A stretch of DNA of 7,164 nucleotides from Zoogloeaceae bacterium (GCA_031282665.1 JAITDH010000120.1:1-7164); one strand, 5' to 3'; positions 1 through 5,239 are shown, counted from the first letter of the stretch. The notes: generated from the sequence alone by a model not told the origin. Program-made: numbers and translations.

Positions 1-77
1 ACGCCCGTAGGATACCAGAAAATGACAAAGTGTAACTTTTTTCATGAGGATGTAACATTTTTTGTTGGTTGGTTTTT
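1..77. other. AT-rich left edge with two TGTAAC repeats; no confident gene
   Basis: This stretch is much richer in A and T than the genes that follow. It contains TGTAACTTTTTT at 31-42 and TGTAACATTTTTTG at 51-64, two near-identical units with a 20-bp period, about two helical turns. One plus-strand frame is open from base 1 and ends at a TAG at 79-81 inside the first arm of repeat element A, so a gene tail entering from the left is possible; the 26 residues it would encode are not recognised. The repeats could be regulator or transposase binding sites, but nothing shown here decides that. Confidence 0.3.
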
Positions 78-221
78 GTAGGTTGGATAAGCCGAAGGCG
101 CAATCCGACATTCCAACCATACCGATGCGAAGCATCGCAAACATCGCAACATCAAAAAACAGCGGCGCAAGCGCCGGTAATGAACGATTGTCGGATTGCG
201 CCTTCGGCTTATCCAACCTAC
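78..221 (+). repeat. Intergenic inverted-repeat element, copy A (perfect arms)
   Basis: The element is 144 bp long and bounded by two 33-base arms (78-110 and 189-221) that are exact reverse complements, beginning GTAGGTTGGATAAGCC and ending GGCTTATCCAACCTAC. The core holds two small palindromes, CGATGCgaaGCATCG (123-137) and CGGCGcaagCGCCG (163-176). Outside the arms, GGTTTTT on the left and GAAACC on the right extend the symmetry weakly. Copies B and C in this window share the arms and core. There is no ORF for a transposase, so it is a non-autonomous, MITE-like or palindromic intergenic repeat. If transcribed it would fold into one long hairpin. Similar GTAGGTTGG...CCAACCTAC elements are recalled from many proteobacterial genomes; the family name is not known to me. 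Confidence 0.9.
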
Positions 222-287
222 GAAACCCGTGTCGGTATGTCTTTTGTGCTAACGTGACGTACATTCAGTTCTCGTATGAGGTTTCTC

Positions 288-431
288 ATGAGCGTGGTCA
301 TTCCGCGTTTGGCTCGTTCAGTGCGTTTTGGGCTGCGTGTCACGCCGTATCAGGAAGCCGTGCTGCGGCCAGCTCGGGTCGATGACGGTCTCAAGGAATT
401 GTTTTCCCGGCCTGTTCCCTGGAGCCGTTGA
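288..431 (+). CDS. Possible 47-residue small protein, coupled to the permease
   Basis: A 47-codon frame starts at ATG 288 and stops with TGA at 429-431, whose last base is the first base of the permease ATG (TGATG overlap). A GAGG at 278-281 sits six bases before the start. That ribosome site and the start codon lie in a short hairpin, ATGAG (276-280) with CTCAT (285-289), which could limit initiation. An alternative ATG at 276 would add four residues. The product is basic, with many Arg residues, no obvious membrane segment and no family I recognise; it ends in a Pro-Val-Pro-Trp-Ser-Arg tail. The one-base overlap is typical of translational coupling. It could instead be a leader peptide, the remnant of a longer gene, or chance. 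Confidence 0.35.
   Translation: MSVVIPRLARSVRFGLRVTPYQEAVLRPARVDDGLKELFSRPVPWSR
421..424 (+). promoter_or_regulatory. Ribosome binding site of the permease gene
   Basis: GGAG six bases before ATG 431. It decides between ATG 431 and the adjacent TTG 428. It lies inside the coding end of the small ORF, so ribosomes finishing that ORF would arrive at this site. Confidence 0.55.
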
Positions 432-1192
432 TGTCCTGGTTCCCTCCCTGGTTCCCTGTCTGGCGGCGCAATTTCCTGGTCTGGAAGAAAATGGCCTTGC
501 CGTCCATGCTCGGCAATCTCGCCGATCCGATGATCTACATGCTCGGCCTGGGTTACGGGCTGGGCGCTCTGCTTCCTTCGCTCGATGGACAGCCTTACGT
601 GGCTTTCCTGGCTTCCGGCATCGTCTGCGCTTCCACGATGAATGCCGCGACCTTCGAATCGCTGTATTCGGCGTTCGCCCGGATGCAGGAACAGCGCACC
701 TGGGAAGCGATCATGAATACGCCCCTGGGACTCTCGGACGTGCTCAAGGGCGAGCTTTTCTGGGCGGCGAGCAAATCCCTCCTGTCCGGCGCGGCCATCC
801 TGCTGGTGATCGGCGTCATGGGGTTCGCGCACGGCCCGCTGTCCCTCCTCGCGCTGCCCGCCATTCTTCTCACCGGACTCGCCTTCGCCGCGCTGGGGCT
901 GATTTTTACCTCGCTCGCCCCGTCCTATGATTTCTTCATGTATTACTTCACCCTTTTCATCACGCCGATGACCCTGATTTCCGGCGTCTTTTTCCCCGCC
1001 GACCAACTGCCCGGCTGGCTTGCCCTGGCGGGCGGCGCGCTGCCGCTCGCGCAGGGCGTCGCCCTGATTCGTCCCCTCCTCGCCGGGCAATGGCCGCCGC
1101 ATGCGCTGCTGCATGTCGCCGCCCTGCTGGGCATCGCCTTTCTTGCCTATCGCGTCGCGCTCATGTTGTTTACGCGGCGTCTGCTGCGCTGA
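431..1192 (+). CDS. ABC-2 type transporter permease, NodJ family
   Basis: A 253-residue inner-membrane protein, the usual NodJ size of about 250-260 residues. It would form the channel half of an ABC exporter. NodJ proper exports lipo-chitin oligosaccharides with the ATPase NodI, but non-rhizobial members of the family have no assigned substrate. The N-terminus is aromatic and basic (Trp3, Trp7, Trp11, Arg12-Arg13), followed by the conserved LGNLADPMIYMLGLGYGLG stretch at 27-45. About six hydrophobic segments lie near 32-48, 56-73, 112-133, 138-162, 168-188 and 226-247, and the cytoplasmic coupling region TPLGLSDVLKGELFWA is at 97-112. ATG 431 is chosen over TTG 428 because GGAG at 421-424 lies six bases before it. 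No ATP-binding partner is present in the window. The gene converges on the flavoprotein gene with 15 bases between stops. Family assignment is strong; the substrate is unknown. Confidence 0.9.
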   Translation: MSWFPPWFPVWRRNFLVWKKMALPSMLGNLADPMIYMLGLGYGLGALLPSLDGQPYVAFLASGIVCASTMNAATFESLYSAFARMQEQRTWEAIMNTPLGLSDVLKGELFWAASKSLLSGAAILLVIGVMGFAHGPLSLLALPAILLTGLAFAALGLIFTSLAPSYDFFMYYFTLFITPMTLISGVFFPADQLPGWLALAGGALPLAQGVALIRPLLAGQWPPHALLHVAALLGIAFLAYRVALMLFTRRLLR

Positions 1193-1207
1193 GGGGAATG
1201 CTCGTCG

Positions 1208-1765
1208 TCAGGAGGAACGCAGCTTCCCGGCGATTTCGCTCACCCGCTTCCCGTAGAGTTTCGCCGTTTCCAGGTCGCCCGGCGCCATTTCGTCGACACC
1301 GGCATCGCCCGGCGTGCGCCCGAAGAGGCCGCCGAAAGCGCCCAGGTAGTTGATGTCGTCGCGCGTGTTCGCCTTCATGCTGGCGGGCGGAATGCCCAGG
1401 CTGACCCACAGGCCGCCATGCTGGAGGGCGAGGGTTTGCAGGTAGATGAGGGTGACCTGCTTGTCGCCATTGACGCTGCCGCTGTTGGTGAAGCCGCCGA
1501 ATACCTTGTCCTTCCAGCCTTGCCGAAACCAGATCTTGGAAGAGGTGTCCGCGAATTTCTTGAACTGCCAACTGATGTTGCCCATGTAGGTGGGCGAGCC
1601 GAAGATGATGGCGTCGGCGGCGTTCAGCTTTTCCCAACTGGCTTCGTCCAGATTGCCTTCCGCGTCGATTTCGATCAGTTCCGCGCCGGCGCCCTCGGCG
1701 ACCGCCCCGGCCAGCCGCCGGGTGTGTCCATAGCCGGAATGGTAGATGACGATGGTTTTGCTCAT
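1208..1765 (-). CDS. Flavodoxin-fold FMN protein, WrbA/NAD(P)H:quinone oxidoreductase-like
   Basis: A 185-residue cytoplasmic flavoprotein. WrbA-type relatives bind FMN and reduce quinones by two electrons using NAD(P)H, which limits redox cycling. The first strand TIVIYHSGYGHTRRLA (4-19) carries the FMN phosphate loop His9-Ser10-Gly11-Tyr12-Gly13-His14-Thr15. The second flavin loop is GSPTYMGNISWQFKKF (56-71), and the third is FTNSGSVNGDKQ (92-103), followed by QHGG at 115-118 as in WrbA. It is a little shorter than WrbA (about 198 residues) and lacks that protein's full insert after the second strand, so the exact subfamily and enzymatic activity are uncertain. ATG 1765 has AGGAG (complement of 1773-1777) seven bases upstream, a strong site. 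It appears to be a single-gene unit with its own promoter, tail to tail with the permease gene. Confidence 0.85.
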   Translation of the reverse strand: MSKTIVIYHSGYGHTRRLAGAVAEGAGAELIEIDAEGNLDEASWEKLNAADAIIFGSPTYMGNISWQFKKFADTSSKIWFRQGWKDKVFGGFTNSGSVNGDKQVTLIYLQTLALQHGGLWVSLGIPPASMKANTRDDINYLGAFGGLFGRTPGDAGVDEMAPGDLETAKLYGKRVSEIAGKLRSS

Positions 1766-1782
1766 GGTGTTTCTCCTGTCGT

Positions 1783-1836
1783 GGTTGAAAAAACGAGGAG
1801 GGTAAGTTTATGCCAAATGCGGTTGAAAAAACAAGG
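1783..1836. repeat. Two 16-bp direct repeats upstream of the flavoprotein gene
   Basis: GGTTGAAAAAACGAGG at 1783-1798 recurs as GGTTGAAAAAACAAGG at 1821-1836, with one mismatch and a 38-bp period. The pair flanks the predicted -10 box of the flavoprotein gene; the distal copy contains its possible -35 box and the proximal copy lies just upstream of the ribosome site. The pattern could be a paired operator or a simple duplication. Confidence 0.6.
1807..1834 (-). promoter_or_regulatory. Possible sigma-70 promoter for the flavoprotein gene
   Basis: Read on the minus strand, TTGTTT (complement of 1829-1834) is followed after 16 bases by CATAAA (complement of 1807-1812), about 40 bases before the start codon. 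Both hexamers match the consensus only in part. The position between the divergently placed repeat element and the gene start is reasonable, but other AT-rich hexamers nearby could serve. Confidence 0.3.
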
Positions 1837-1917
1837 TGGCCTTTGTCGTCGGGTGCAATTGAAAGTGGAGGAAAAGTCTTGCCGCAATGATGAGGCGAGG
1901 GGTGTGGCGTCGGTTTT

Positions 1918-2047
1918 GTAGGTTGGATGAGCGCAGCGTAATCCGACATTCGTCCCCACGATGCGCAGCATCGCAAATCAAGGAACAGCGGCGCAAGCGC
2001 CGGTGATGAACGATTGTCGGATTACGCCTGCGGCTTATCCAACCTAC
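1918..2047 (+). repeat. Intergenic inverted-repeat element, copy B (imperfect arms)
   Basis: The same family as copy A, 130 bp long. The left arm (1918-1948) begins GTAGGTTGGATGAGCG and the right arm (2015-2047) ends GGCTTATCCAACCTAC. They match imperfectly: the left arm is two bases shorter and differs around the CGCAG segment. The core keeps both small palindromes, GATGCgcaGCATC and GGCGcaagCGCC, in the same orientation as copy A. It starts 19 bases after the metF stop codon, so it would lie in the 3' end of that transcript. It occupies the middle of the 300-base space between metF and the flavoprotein gene. The remainder, 1837-1917, holds nothing recognisable. Confidence 0.9.
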
Positions 2048-2066
2048 GAAACCTACCCCACCTCTG

Positions 2067-2891
2067 TCATGCCAGATTCCGCCAGACATCCAGGCTGGGC
2101 TGGGCCTGGTTCATGCTGTAGAAATGCAGCCCCGGCGCGCCCGCGGCGAGGAGCTTGTCGCAAAGCCGCGTGACGACCTCCAGGCCGAAGGCGCGGATGG
2201 ATGCCGTGTCGTCGCCGTAGCTTTCGAATTTCTTCCGCATCCAGCGGGGGATTTCCGCGCCGCAGGCATCGGAAAAACGGGCCAGCCTGGAAAAGCTGGT
2301 GATGGGCATGATGCCGGGAATGATGGGGATATCGACGCCCAGCGCGCGGACGGCCTCCACGAAATGGAAATAGGCGTCGGCGTTGTAGAAATACTGCGTG
2401 ATGGCGGCGTTCGCCCCGGCCCCGATCTTCCGGGCGAAGTTTCGCAGGTCGGCTTCCGGGCTGGGCGCCTGCGGATGCCATTCCGGATACGCGCCGACGT
2501 AGAGCCGGAACCAGTCGCCGGTTTCCGCGCGGATGAACTCGATCAGTTCGTTGGCATAGCGCAATTCCCCGGACATGTGCATGCCGGAGGGCTGGTCGCC
2601 GCGCAGGGCGACGATGCGCCGGATGCCTTCCGCCTGGAATTCGCGCAGGATTTCCCGGATGCTCTCCTTGCTGGCGCCGATGCAGGAAAGATGCGGCGCG
2701 GCCTGATGCCCTTCCAGGGCGATTTCCCGCACGGCGGCGAAGGTGCGTTCGCGGGTGGAGCCGCCCGCGCCGTAGGTGACGGAAAAGAAGGCGGGTTCCA
2801 GGGCGGCGAGCCGTTCCCGTTCGGCCTTGAGTTTTGCCGCACCTTCCGGGGTCTGGGGAGGGAAGAATTCGATGGAAATTTCAGGCTGCAT
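2067..2891 (-). CDS. metF: 5,10-methylenetetrahydrofolate reductase
   Basis: A 274-residue FAD-dependent TIM-barrel enzyme that reduces 5,10-methylene-tetrahydrofolate to 5-methyl-tetrahydrofolate, the methyl donor for methionine synthesis. The length fits bacterial MetF (E. coli 296). Visible motifs are EFFPPQTPEG (8-17), where Glu8 corresponds to the catalytic Glu28 of E. coli, then FFSVTYGAGGSTRERT (35-50), PHLSCIGAS (66-74), ALRGDQPSG (95-103) with Asp99 corresponding to Asp120, ITQYFYN (164-170), and PGIMPITSF (192-200) ending at the Phe223 equivalent. The frame is open 66 bases further upstream, but ATG 2891 starts just before the conserved strand and overlaps the tlyA stop by 11 bases, indicating coupling. 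The ribosome site is weak, which also fits coupling. It is the last gene of the alkB-tlyA-metF cluster. No riboswitch was recognised. Confidence 0.96.
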   Translation of the reverse strand: MQPEISIEFFPPQTPEGAAKLKAERERLAALEPAFFSVTYGAGGSTRERTFAAVREIALEGHQAAPHLSCIGASKESIREILREFQAEGIRRIVALRGDQPSGMHMSGELRYANELIEFIRAETGDWFRLYVGAYPEWHPQAPSPEADLRNFARKIGAGANAAITQYFYNADAYFHFVEAVRALGVDIPIIPGIMPITSFSRLARFSDACGAEIPRWMRKKFESYGDDTASIRAFGLEVVTRLCDKLLAAGAPGLHFYSMNQAQPSLDVWRNLA

Positions 2892-3750
2892 GTCGGGTCC
2901 AGAGAAAAAATTCGCGATTGCCGTCGCCGCCCGCGATGGCGCTCGGAAACCAGCCATGCACGGTCAGACTCAGGTCGGCGCAACAATGCCGCAGTTTTTC
3001 TTCCGTGGCAAGATGGCGGCGCGGATCGCGCACGATTCCCTTTTTCCCGACCTGTCCCGGCCCCGCCTCGAACTGCGGCTTGACCAGCAGCAGCATGTGT
3101 CCCTGCGCGGCGAGCAGCGCCGGGAGGCGCGGCAGGATCAGGGTCAGGGAGATGAAACTGACATCCGCGACGATCAGGTCGAAGCCGGCGGCGGGCATCT
3201 CCCCGCCCAGGTCGGCGGCGGAAAGGGCGCGGCAGTTGATGCCCTCGAAGCAGGCGACGCGCTCGTCATCTTCGAGGCGAGGGTGCAGTTGCCCATGTCC
3301 CACGTCTACGCCGACCACCCTGGCCGCGCCGGCCGTGAGCAGGCAGTCCGTGAAGCCGCCCGTGGATTGCCCGACATCGAGGCAGATCCAGCCCGCCGGG
3401 GAGAGGCCGCTGGCCGCGAGCGCCCCCGCCAGCTTCAAAGCGCCGCGCGAAACGTAATGGGGCGTGTCCGTTTCCGTCAAGGCGAGGCGCGTGTCCATCG
3501 GCAATTCCTGCGCCGGCTTCGCCACGACGCCGCCAGGCCAGCGCGCGCGCCCCGCCTTGATGAAAGCCTGCGCCTCGGTGCGCGACTGCGCCAGACCCTG
3601 GCGCACGAGGAGGAGATCGGCCCGCGCCATGCCATGCGCATCAGCGGCGCTGGCGGTATTGGTGGTGTCGGCGGTATCGGCAGGGCGTGCCGCGGAGGAG
3701 GGCGGCGCTCGCCGCCTCGTTGTCCGGGCATGGAAGGAATTCATCGCCAT
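2881..3750 (-). CDS. tlyA: TlyA-family rRNA 2'-O-methyltransferase
   Basis: A 289-residue S-adenosylmethionine enzyme that methylates cytidine 2'-OH in rRNA; the family was once annotated as hemolysin A. An S4 RNA-binding domain covers about 42-85 (RADLLLVRQGLAQSRTEAQ), followed by an FtsJ/RrmJ-type methyltransferase fold: YVSRGALKL (99-107), the cofactor loop LDVGQSTGGFTD (124-135), VADVSFISL (194-202), KPQFEAG (224-230) and GNREF (277-281). The catalytic tetrad reads as Lys106, Asp196, Lys224 and Glu280. The start is uncertain. ATG 3750 is 3 bases after the alkB stop but adds a 40-residue Ala/Thr-rich segment not usual in the family; ATG 3630 (residue 41) begins at the conserved core but has no ribosome site. 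The longer form is listed because of the tight spacing and the GC-rich third codon positions of the extension. Confidence 0.93.
   Translation of the reverse strand: MAMNSFHARTTRRRAPPSSAARPADTADTTNTASAADAHGMARADLLLVRQGLAQSRTEAQAFIKAGRARWPGGVVAKPAQELPMDTRLALTETDTPHYVSRGALKLAGALAASGLSPAGWICLDVGQSTGGFTDCLLTAGAARVVGVDVGHGQLHPRLEDDERVACFEGINCRALSAADLGGEMPAAGFDLIVADVSFISLTLILPRLPALLAAQGHMLLLVKPQFEAGPGQVGKKGIVRDPRRHLATEEKLRHCCADLSLTVHGWFPSAIAGGDGNREFFLWTRHAA
3652..3678 (-). repeat. 9-bp tandem repeat inside the tlyA N-terminal extension
   Basis: Three imperfect 9-base units, GGCGGTATT, GGTGGTGTC and GGCGGTATC on the plus strand, encode on the minus strand the tripeptides Asp-Thr-Ala, Asp-Thr-Thr and Asn-Thr-Ala at residues 25-33 of the long TlyA form. 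The unit is a multiple of three, so copy changes would not break the frame. Confidence 0.65.
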
Positions 3751-3753
3751 TTT

Positions 3754-4416
3754 CTAGCGGGCGCGGCGGAAGGTCAGGTTGATCCGGCAATCCGTCGGCG
3801 CGTCGGCGGGCAGGCGAGAGGAGGCCGGCTTGATGGGCGCGATGCCGTGGAAATAAAGGCGGGCAGGGCCACCCCAGACGAGGACGTCGCCATGTTCGAG
3901 GAGAAATTTCAGCGTTTTCCCGCCGCGCGTGTCGCCGCCGAGGAGAAAGGTCGCGCTCAACCCGAAGGAAAAAGAAACGATGGGAGCGGTGAAATCGGCT
4001 TCGTCCCGATCCTGGTGCAGGCCCATCTTTGCCCCGATGGCATAGCGGTTGATCAGGCAGGCATCCGGATCGAAGGCGGGAAACCCGGCCTCGGCGGCGG
4101 CTTCGACAGCCTCCCGCCGGAGGGCTTCCGGCATCGCGGGCCAGGGCTGGCCGCTTTGCGGGTCGATGGGAAGATAGCGGTAGCCCTTGCGGTCGGTGAC
4201 CCAGCCCAGCGGGCCGCAATTCGTCATCGCCGCCGACATGGCCTGTCCGCCCCGCGTCTGCATGTGGCGAAAGGGCGCCGCCATCCATACCGGCTCCAGG
4301 GCGGCGAGCATGTCCGCCGCCTTATCGCGCAGCCGCTCCTTGAACAGCGCCACGCCGGGCAGGGGAGCGAGACGCCCGGAGGCGTCCGGCGGGGGAGAAA
4401 ACAGATCGCGCGTCAT
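3754..4416 (-). CDS. alkB: AlkB-type 2-oxoglutarate/Fe(II) DNA repair dioxygenase
   Basis: A 220-residue cytoplasmic enzyme that directly reverses N1-methyladenine and N3-methylcytosine lesions by oxidative demethylation, using Fe(II), O2 and 2-oxoglutarate. The length matches E. coli AlkB (216). The iron ligands are His134 and Asp136 (LHQDRDE) and His190 (FHGIAP). The 2-oxoglutarate-binding arginines are Arg211 and Arg217 in RINLTFRR, with the same six-residue spacing as E. coli Arg204 and Arg210. Substrate-loop motifs MTNCGPLGWVTDRKGYRY (64-81) and INRYAIGAKMGLHQD (122-136) are intact. ATG 4416 has a pyrimidine-rich leader with no clear ribosome site, 30 bases after the phaR stop, so it may depend on read-through from phaR. 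No Ada box or ada gene is visible, so methylation-induced control is not supported here. Confidence 0.95.
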   Translation of the reverse strand: MTRDLFSPPPDASGRLAPLPGVALFKERLRDKAADMLAALEPVWMAAPFRHMQTRGGQAMSAAMTNCGPLGWVTDRKGYRYLPIDPQSGQPWPAMPEALRREAVEAAAEAGFPAFDPDACLINRYAIGAKMGLHQDRDEADFTAPIVSFSFGLSATFLLGGDTRGGKTLKFLLEHGDVLVWGGPARLYFHGIAPIKPASSRLPADAPTDCRINLTFRRAR

Positions 4417-4446
4417 GCAAAAAAGAAAATCCGCCTCTCCCCGGCC

Positions 4447-4986
4447 TCACTCGTCTTTTTTCGCTTCTTCCGGATGCGGGTAGGAGAACATGCTGCGGGT
4501 CTGGTTCTGGATCTGATCCTGCATCTGCTGGAACATCTTCTGGCTCTGGTCCATGTAGGCCGTCATCATGCTTTGCATGGCCGGCCGCTGGAAATGCAGG
4601 AATTGCGCGAGGAAATCGGGCGGCGTATTGTCGCCGAAGACCGCGCGGGATTGCTCCTGGATCTTGTGCTGGAATTCGAGGAAACTGTAGATATTGTTTT
4701 CCAGGTATTTCCCCAGCATCCCCCGCATGGTGTTGCCGTAAAGGCGGATCATCAGGCTCAGGAGTTCGCAGGAAAAAATGGGAATGCCGCCGCTTTCTTC
4801 CTCCAGGAGTATCTGCAACAGGATGCTGCGGGTCAGGTCTTCCCCGGTCTTGGCGTCGATGACCTGGAAGTGCTCGAACTGGAGCACCATTTCCTTGACA
4901 TCGCCCAGGGTGATGTAGCTGCTGGTCAGGGTATCGTAGAGACGACGGTTGGGGTATTTCTTGATCTGCCGGATCTGTTCGGTCAT
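4447..4986 (-). CDS. phaR: Polyhydroxyalkanoate synthesis repressor PhaR
   Basis: A 179-residue cytoplasmic regulator that binds both DNA and nascent polyhydroxyalkanoate granules. In known systems it represses phasin genes and its own gene until polymer titrates it away. The N-terminal DNA-binding domain carries the hallmark KKYPNRRLYDT at 9-19 and SYITLGDVKEMV at 23-34. The accumulation-regulator domain follows (DLTRSILLQIL, 50-60). The C-terminal part, about 131-166, is rich in Met and Gln (SMMTAYMDQSQKMFQQMQ), probably a coiled coil or polymer-contacting helix. The tail is charged. ATG 4986 is chosen over the upstream ATG at 5025 because AAGGA (complement of 4993-4997) is six bases before it, and because the extra codons would overlap the predicted transcription start. 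No PHA synthase or phasin gene is in the window. Confidence 0.96.
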   Translation of the reverse strand: MTEQIRQIKKYPNRRLYDTLTSSYITLGDVKEMVLQFEHFQVIDAKTGEDLTRSILLQILLEEESGGIPIFSCELLSLMIRLYGNTMRGMLGKYLENNIYSFLEFQHKIQEQSRAVFGDNTPPDFLAQFLHFQRPAMQSMMTAYMDQSQKMFQQMQDQIQNQTRSMFSYPHPEEAKKDE

Positions 4987-4992
4987 GGTGCG

Positions 4993-4997
4993 TCCTT
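4993..4997 (-). promoter_or_regulatory. Ribosome binding site deciding the phaR start
   Basis: AAGGA on the minus strand, six bases before ATG 4986. The alternative in-frame ATG at 5025 has no comparable site and lies within the -10 box region. Confidence 0.7.
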
Positions 4998-5012
4998 GCT
5001 CGATAGTTTGTG

Positions 5013-5029
5013 TGCAGTGCAACATTATA
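5013..5029 (-). promoter_or_regulatory. phaR promoter -10 box with overlapping operator-like palindrome
   Basis: On the minus strand a perfect TATAAT (complement of 5024-5029) is followed by TGTTGCACTGCACAC, which contains the palindrome TGCAcTGCA (complement of 5013-5021). The predicted transcription start, about seven bases after the -10 box, falls inside the palindrome, leaving a 5' leader of about 30 bases. The -35 position (around 5046-5053) has no good match to TTGACA. A symmetric site over the start point suits repression, and PhaR is known to repress its own gene in related bacteria, so PhaR autoregulation is a reasonable inference. Confidence 0.55.
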
Positions 5030-5045
5030 AAGGGTTTCTGATGGG

Positions 5046-5087
5046 ATCAGGGAATCGGGGATCAGGAATCAGGAATCAGGAATCAGA
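5046..5087. repeat. Heptamer tandem repeat upstream of phaR
   Basis: Units of ATCAGGA repeat exactly three times from 5061 to 5081, followed by a partial ATCAGA. Two degenerate units, ATCAGGGA and ATCGGGG, precede them at 5046-5060. The array lies immediately upstream of the phaR -10 box and covers its -35 position. A seven-base unit is not a multiple of three and lies outside coding sequence. The array could vary in copy number by slippage. Confidence 0.85.
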
Positions 5088-5119
5088 TGAACCCCGCGAC
5101 AAAGCACTCCTCGTGGGCC

Positions 5120-5128
5120 GTAGGTTGG
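5120..5128. repeat. Isolated end fragment of the inverted-repeat family
   Basis: GTAGGTTGG, the outermost nine bases of the family arm, occurs alone at 5120-5128 and again 14 bases later as the true left end of copy C. It looks like a leftover or a stuttered end. Confidence 0.45.
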
Positions 5129-5133
5129 GTTTG

Positions 5134-5239
5134 GTAGGTTGGATGAGCCGAAGGCGTAATCCGACATTCGTTCATCACCGGCGCGAAGCGCCGCTGTTTC
5201 TTGATTTGCGATGCTACGCATCCAACAAAACCAACCTAC
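5134..5239 (-). repeat. Intergenic inverted-repeat element, copy C (core inverted, one arm lost)
   Basis: The left arm (5134-5166) is complete and begins GTAGGTTGGATGAGCC. The core that follows, 5167-5221, is the reverse complement of the cores of copies A and B: the GGCGC-type palindrome now comes first (5180-5191) and the GATGC-type palindrome second (about 5210-5221). On the right only CCAACCTAC at 5231-5239 remains of the arm, joined to the core through the short sequence CAACAAAA, so roughly 25-30 bases of the second arm are missing. It begins 15 bases after the stop codon of the ATPase gene. A 9-base AACCCCGCG is present on both sides (5090-5098 and 5242-5250). Confidence 0.85.

Noticed and set aside
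431..1192. A true nodulation-factor export role for the permease
   Set aside because: NodJ-like permeases are common in non-symbiotic betaproteobacteria, and no nod genes or NodI are present here.
1193..1207. A shared terminator between the convergent permease and flavoprotein genes
   Set aside because: The gap is only 15 bases and holds no inverted repeat or T-run.
2892..4446. A S-adenosylhomocysteine or S-adenosylmethionine riboswitch serving tlyA-metF
   Set aside because: The genes are packed with 3- to 30-base gaps or overlaps, leaving no room for such a leader, and no matching fold was seen.
5046..5087. The heptamer array as a CRISPR or short-spacer array
   Set aside because: The units are seven bases and directly adjacent without spacers, so this is a simple tandem repeat.
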